From Gemmatimonadota bacterium (GTDB lineage Bacteria; GCA-2686955): a stretch of DNA of 19,520 nucleotides. The position numbers and the translations under genes are program-made. Positions 16,082 through 19,520 of this stretch are shown here, piece after piece. How positions within the stretch are numbered: the first letter of the stretch is position 1; each line of letters begins with the position of its first letter. Location: positions 1-19,520 of the forward strand of contig NYZA01000018.1 in NCBI GenBank assembly GCA_002686955.1, read 5' to 3'. The notes under the pieces are model-generated. The model saw only the letters and a list, made by a program, of their open reading frames with translations, was not told the DNA's origin and ran no database searches.

Positions 16082-18018
16082 TCGTGGCGGAGAGAAGAGG
16101 CGATGAGCGGCGGAGCAGATGGGGAGAAGGCATTGGGCGCGCATGCTCCGTGCGCGTGCTCCCAGTCCTTCTCCTGATCCTCGTGCTGATGGAGGGCAGC
16201 GCCTGGGGAGCCACGATCAGCGCCCGGGTCGAAGCCGAAACGGTCGGGATCGACGACCTCGCCCAGCTCGAGGTCACGGTGGCATCTGGAACAACGGGTG
16301 CTCTGGCGACACCGAGGCTCCCGGCGCTCGACGGTTGGAGCGTGGTGAGCACGGGATCGTCCCGCAACATGAGCTTCGTCAACGGAACACTCGAGACCTC
16401 GGTCACCTACACCTACAAGCTCCGCCCACTGCGAAAAGGGCAGCTTTCGATCCCGCCCATCGAGGTCGAAATGGGGGGAGAGAAGCTCGCCACCGATCCG
16501 ATTCCGATCACGGTCAAAGAGGGGAGCATCGTCACCAAGCGGCAACGGCGGCGGCGGAGCTTGTTGGATGATCCCTTCGGACGCGACCCCTTCGCCGGGC
16601 GCCGGACCCGATCGCGAGAGCGGGAGATCGACCCGTACGAGCATGCCGAAGTCGAGACCCTAGTGGACCGCAACGAGGCGGTCGTCGGGGAGCAGATCGT
16701 TTTGGCCTTCCGGCTGGCCACGTCGCCCTATATCCGCTTCGACAGGCAACCGCTCTATACCGCGCCCGAAGTGGAGGGAGCCTGGGTCGAGGCGCTGGGG
16801 GAGCAGACCCGACGGACCGAAATCCGGGCGGGAGTCGAGTGGGAGGTCTTGGAGATCCTCTACGCGGTCTTCCCGACCCAGCCGGGCACGATCGAGGTGG
16901 GTCCGGCCAAGCTCGACGGCGTAGTGAACGCGGGCTCCATGGACATCTTCTCGATGATGCGCCGCACCGGCCGGCGGCTGATTCTCGAGACCGAGCCGAT
17001 CGCGATCGTGGCCAATCCTCTTCCCGATGAAGGTCGCCCCGCCGACTTCAGGGGAGCGGTGGGCAGCTACCGGGTGCGGGCGGGCTTCGATAGGGAGCAG
17101 GGCACGGCCAACGATCCGATGACCCTGACGATCGAGGTGAGCGGCGAGGGGAATCTCAATACCGTTCCGGAACCGGAGCTTCCGGAGGTGGATGGGCTGC
17201 GTTTCTTCGAAGCGCAGAGTGAAGTGGAGCTCGTTCCGAAGGGGAAGATCCTGACCGGTCGACGGATCTTCACCCGCTTGGTCGTTCCAGAGAACGCGGG
17301 AACCATCATATTTCCCGAGCTCGATCTGAGCTTCTACGACCCCTCGCGCAGCCGTTTCAGAACGATGCACACCAACGCCGTTCGACTCGAGATTCTGCCT
17401 GACGATTCCGCGGTGGAGGGCGGGCCGATCGTGGCCGGGCTCTCGAAAGAGGAGGTGAAGCGGCTCAAGAGTGAAATCGAGTACATCCGCACTGAAGTGG
17501 CGAGCATCGAGCATCAGGGGGCGCGGGGCTATCGCGACCCCGCCTTCTGGGGGCTCGCGGCGCTGCCGCTGGTGGCGATCTCCGGAGCCCTTGGGTTGAG
17601 GAGGCGCAGGCACCGCCTGGCCACCGATTCCGGATACGCCCGTTCGAGCCGGGCGATGAAGCGACTGCGGCCGAGGCTGGAGGAGCTCCGTAGCGTGCCT
17701 CGAGGGAGCAGCGATGGGTGGGCCTTCGCGAGCCGGATCCTGCTGGACTATCTGGGCGACAAGCTGAATCTGAATGCGGCCGGGCTCACGACCGAAGAGG
17801 CGGTGGTGGTGTTGCGCGCTTCGGAGCTGCCCGATGAAGTAGTGGCCGAAATCCGTGAGTTCCTGACCTCTTGCGATCTGGCCCGTTACGCGTCGGCATC
17901 GATCGACGCATCGACTGGGGACCTGATCGAGCGAGTGCGATCGATCGCGCGAAGGGTTGAAAAGCCTGAGGGGTCGGTGAGTGGAAAGAGGACCGAGACC
18001 AGCGGGAGGAGGCTGTGA
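16078..18018 (+). CDS. batD: BatD-type oxygen-tolerance membrane protein
   Basis: This is a protein of about 646 residues. A hydrophobic export signal (VRVLPVLLLILVLMEGSAWGA, about residues 26-46) precedes several Ig-like beta domains typical of BatD (EAETVGIDDLAQLEVTV, PRLPALDGWSVVSTGSS, YTYKLRPLRKGQLSIPPIEV, ANDPMTLTIEVSGEGNL). It then has one transmembrane helix (about 485-500, FWGLAALPLVAISGALGL), and a C-terminal cytoplasmic helical domain. The GTG at 16078 overlaps the upstream stop (GTGA) and has GGAG eight bases before it; TTG 16075 is one codon earlier. The charged 25-residue stretch before the signal is long, so a later GTG (16150) could be the true start. BatD is presumed to scaffold the Bat complex in the inner membrane. 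Confidence 0.9.
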   Translation: MIVAERRGDERRSRWGEGIGRACSVRVLPVLLLILVLMEGSAWGATISARVEAETVGIDDLAQLEVTVASGTTGALATPRLPALDGWSVVSTGSSRNMSFVNGTLETSVTYTYKLRPLRKGQLSIPPIEVEMGGEKLATDPIPITVKEGSIVTKRQRRRRSLLDDPFGRDPFAGRRTRSREREIDPYEHAEVETLVDRNEAVVGEQIVLAFRLATSPYIRFDRQPLYTAPEVEGAWVEALGEQTRRTEIRAGVEWEVLEILYAVFPTQPGTIEVGPAKLDGVVNAGSMDIFSMMRRTGRRLILETEPIAIVANPLPDEGRPADFRGAVGSYRVRAGFDREQGTANDPMTLTIEVSGEGNLNTVPEPELPEVDGLRFFEAQSEVELVPKGKILTGRRIFTRLVVPENAGTIIFPELDLSFYDPSRSRFRTMHTNAVRLEILPDDSAVEGGPIVAGLSKEEVKRLKSEIEYIRTEVASIEHQGARGYRDPAFWGLAALPLVAISGALGLRRRRHRLATDSGYARSSRAMKRLRPRLEELRSVPRGSSDGWAFASRILLDYLGDKLNLNAAGLTTEEAVVVLRASELPDEVVAEIREFLTSCDLARYASASIDASTGDLIERVRSIARRVEKPEGSVSGKRTETSGRRL

Positions 18019-18827
18019 TGGGCGCTCGAATCTGGATCGCGGTCTCCGCGTCGCTTCTTCTTCTGACCGGGGCGGCTTTACCGGTTCCGCGGGACGCGCT
18101 TCGAACCGACGAGCAGCCGATCGAAATCCAGCGTCTCTTCGAGTTGGGCAACGCGGCCTACGGCGAAGGCGATTTCCAAGGGGCGATCGCGTTCTACGGA
18201 GCGATCGTCGAGGCGGGTATCGACAACGGAACGGTGCTTTTCAACTTGGGCAACGCCTATCACCGGAGCGGCGACCTCGGCCGGGCGATCCTCAGCTACG
18301 AGCGTGCCAGGCGGCTGATTCCACGCGACCGGGATCTGCGTGAGAACCTCGCCTATCTCGAAGTGCTCAAGCGAGATAGAGATGCCGAGGCCGATTCGGC
18401 GCCGGCGGTGCGCGCGGTGCACCGAGTCGTGCGAGGAGTCACGGTGGAAGAGATCGCCTGGGCATCGCTCGGCCTATGGGTGATGCTCGGGCTCCTGTTG
18501 GCTCTGCGGACCGTGACCGGCGGCGACCATCGGGGCGCTCGCTCCCTGAAGATCGCCATGATCTCGCTCTCGGTTTTGCTCTTCGGATCGCTGGCCCACA
18601 CGGCACTTCTCCTGGCTGAGGAAACACGGAACGATGCGATCGTTTTGGCGGAAGAGATCGCGATCCGTTCCGGCCCCTCCGAAGGCGATGTCACGGAATT
18701 CAAGCTGCACGCCGGCACGAAAGTGCGGCTGGGGCGGCGCTCCGGGGACTGGGTGCAGGTCGCCCTATCGGAGGAGCTGCGCGGGTGGTGCCGGGCGGGG
18801 GCGGTGGAGGGGATCGGCGTCGACTGA
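18018..18827 (+). CDS. batE: BatE-type TPR/SH3 membrane protein
   Basis: This is a 269-residue protein. A signal peptide (WIAVSASLLLLTGAALPVP) is followed by TPRs (about 35-120: RLFELGNAAYGEGDFQGAIAFY, NLGNAYHRSGDLGRAILSYERA), and then two transmembrane helices (about 146-166 and 176-198). A C-terminal bacterial SH3-like domain reads AIRSGPSEGDVTEFKLHAGT and GDWVQVALSEELRGWC. This order matches BatE, the usual last gene of the operon. The ATG at 18018 overlaps the batD stop (TGATG) and has GGAGG upstream; a GTG one codon earlier (18015) is possible. It is probably the operon's end. Confidence 0.88.
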   Translation: MGARIWIAVSASLLLLTGAALPVPRDALRTDEQPIEIQRLFELGNAAYGEGDFQGAIAFYGAIVEAGIDNGTVLFNLGNAYHRSGDLGRAILSYERARRLIPRDRDLRENLAYLEVLKRDRDAEADSAPAVRAVHRVVRGVTVEEIAWASLGLWVMLGLLLALRTVTGGDHRGARSLKIAMISLSVLLFGSLAHTALLLAEETRNDAIVLAEEIAIRSGPSEGDVTEFKLHAGTKVRLGRRSGDWVQVALSEELRGWCRAGAVEGIGVD

Positions 18828-18939
18828 CGTTTCGATATAGGCGTGAGATCCGCGGGAGGACTGCGCATTGGCGGGCGGAGAGCCTTCGTTCCTGGCCAGG
18901 CAAGCTCAGCGGCTCCTCTCGGGGCGAACTTCACTCCGT

Positions 18940-18963
18940 CGTCTTCACAAGAGGCGGAAGACG
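18940..18963 (+). terminator. stem-loop downstream of the Bat operon, possible terminator
   Basis: CGTCTTC and GAAGACG form a perfect seven-base-pair stem with a ten-base loop, about 110 bases after the batE stop. There is no following T-tract, so an intrinsic terminator is doubtful. It could be an RNA 3'-end stabiliser or chance. Confidence 0.2.
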
Positions 18964-19251
18964 CGATGGTGGCGGCGCCCAACGCGCGGATGTCGCGTCC
19001 TGCCCCATGCAAGGCGAGCGTCCCTGGTCTCGAGTCACCCGCGTTCTCTGTGTCGCAACCCGGGAGGACCAGAAAACACTTGACAGCGATTTCGCGGCCG
19101 AGAGGGGGCGAACTGAGCGTCATGGTTTCCGCGGCATCGATAGCGCGCACACGCACTCTCTGTCTCGCGATCGTGGCGGCAGCAACGATTTATGTCTCGC
19201 GGATGGAGAAGTGGCGTCTGGGGCGGTTACGGGAGGCCGCGAAAGTCAATG

Positions 19252-19257
19252 TAGAAT
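19252..19257 (+). promoter_or_regulatory. possible -10 box for the HNH endonuclease gene
   Basis: TAGAAT matches five of six positions of TATAAT and lies 36 bases upstream of the ATG at 19293. No convincing -35 box is present at 16-19 bases upstream. Confidence 0.25.
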
Positions 19258-19292
19258 CGGGTCCAACCCAAGAGAGAACAGGATTGAACGCC

Positions 19293-19520
19293 ATGAAGAC
19301 TCGATCGAACACGGAACTACTGATTGCGCTGCGGAAACTGGTGGCTCAGGTGCGCGGTGTGACGCGAGAATTGCTGGTGAAACTGGGCGAGGTCGATGCG
19401 CGCAGGCTCTATCTCGAAGAGGCCTGCCCTCGATGTTCGCGTTCTGTACCACCCGCCTTGGTTTCTCGGAGGATGTTGCCTACAAGCGGATTCAGGCGGC
19501 GCGGCTCGGCCGTCGATTCC
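19293..19520 (+). CDS. HNH endonuclease-family protein, N-terminus only, apparent one-base frameshift near 19427-19432
   Basis: ATG 19293, preceded by AGGA nine bases upstream, starts TRSNTELLIALRKLVAQVRG, then TRELLVKLGEVDARRLYLEEACP. The signal then continues in another plus frame as SMFAFCTTRLGFSEDVAYK and RIQAARLGRRF to the window end. This is the conserved N-terminal region of a common HNH endonuclease family (typical form: EVDARRLYLGEGYPSLFAYC, then TERLGLSEDAAYKRI). A single missing C in CCC-TCG would restore one frame. The nuclease domain with its HNH motif lies beyond the window. Whether the shift is a real mutation or a homopolymer sequencing error cannot be told from here. Confidence 0.7.
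   Translation, partial: MKTRSNTELLIALRKLVAQVRGVTRELLVKLGEVDARRLYLEEACPRCSRSVPPALVSRRMLPTSGFRRRGSAVDS

Larger units (their letters stand above)
18828..19292. other. 465-base gap without a recognisable gene
   Basis: No frame on either strand shows a family signature. The open frames here are Arg/Pro/Ser-rich, as expected by chance in GC-rich DNA. The stretch holds one stem-loop (18940-18963) downstream of the Bat operon and a possible -10 box for the next gene. Confidence 0.6.

Overview
This is a GC-rich window from a Gram-negative-type bacterium: it carries a TonB-dependent receptor, an OprP-like porin and periplasmic or inner-membrane thiol machinery. The sequence alone does not fix the phylum. 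The tightly overlapping genes, the aerotolerance (Bat) operon, the membrane sulfatase-like protein and an HNH endonuclease with an 'EVDARRLYLEE' N-terminus would fit myxobacterial/deltaproteobacterial-type or FCB-related lineages, but this is inference. No rRNA, tRNA, CRISPR array or insertion sequence was recognised.

The left part (1 to about 7850) is read entirely on the minus strand. In the direction of transcription it holds: a decayed ArsR-type regulator (7841-7659); a YeeE/YedE-family sulfur-compound permease (7644-6634) with an in-frame UGA at codon 28; a rhodanese-DsbD-thioredoxin fusion (6634-4874) with in-frame UGAs at codons 125 and 130; an OprP-like porin (4877-3834) with UAA and UAG codons inside its signal peptide; a TonB-dependent receptor (3691-1220); and a TPR protein that runs off the window start (1219-1) with an apparent frameshift. 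From yeeE to the porin the genes overlap by 1 to 4 bases, so they form an operon. The TonB receptor may have its own promoter.

The main discovery is that all three UGA codons lie exactly where family members have functional cysteines: the RF-C position of YeeE and both cysteines of the FYC-x-G-x-x-C-x-RS loop of the rhodanese. Each UGA is followed, 18 to 26 bases downstream, by a short hairpin whose apical loop contains GU. One loop is GGUC, as in the classic E. coli fdhF SECIS. I read this as a selenocysteine-based periplasmic sulfur or selenium relay: a Sec-permease, a double-Sec rhodanese fused to a DsbD electron conduit and thioredoxin, and an outer-membrane porin. Conventional gene calling would split both genes and miss the active sites. 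The Sec machinery (selA/B/C/D) is not in the window.

The centre holds a minus-strand membrane protein of the sulfatase/alkaline-phosphatase superfamily (10099-8009). The right part (10363 to about 18830) is a plus-strand Bat operon: MoxR ATPase, DUF58 protein, a DUF4381-like membrane protein, BatA, a BatB-BatC fusion, BatD and BatE. Every junction overlaps except that some starts are ambiguous by one codon. After a 465-base gap with no recognisable gene, the window ends in an HNH endonuclease-family gene with an apparent one-base frameshift.

Several lesions (TPR frameshift, HNH frameshift, porin and ArsR nonsense codons) could be real decay or assembly error. They differ in kind from the UGA codons, which hit only cysteine positions.
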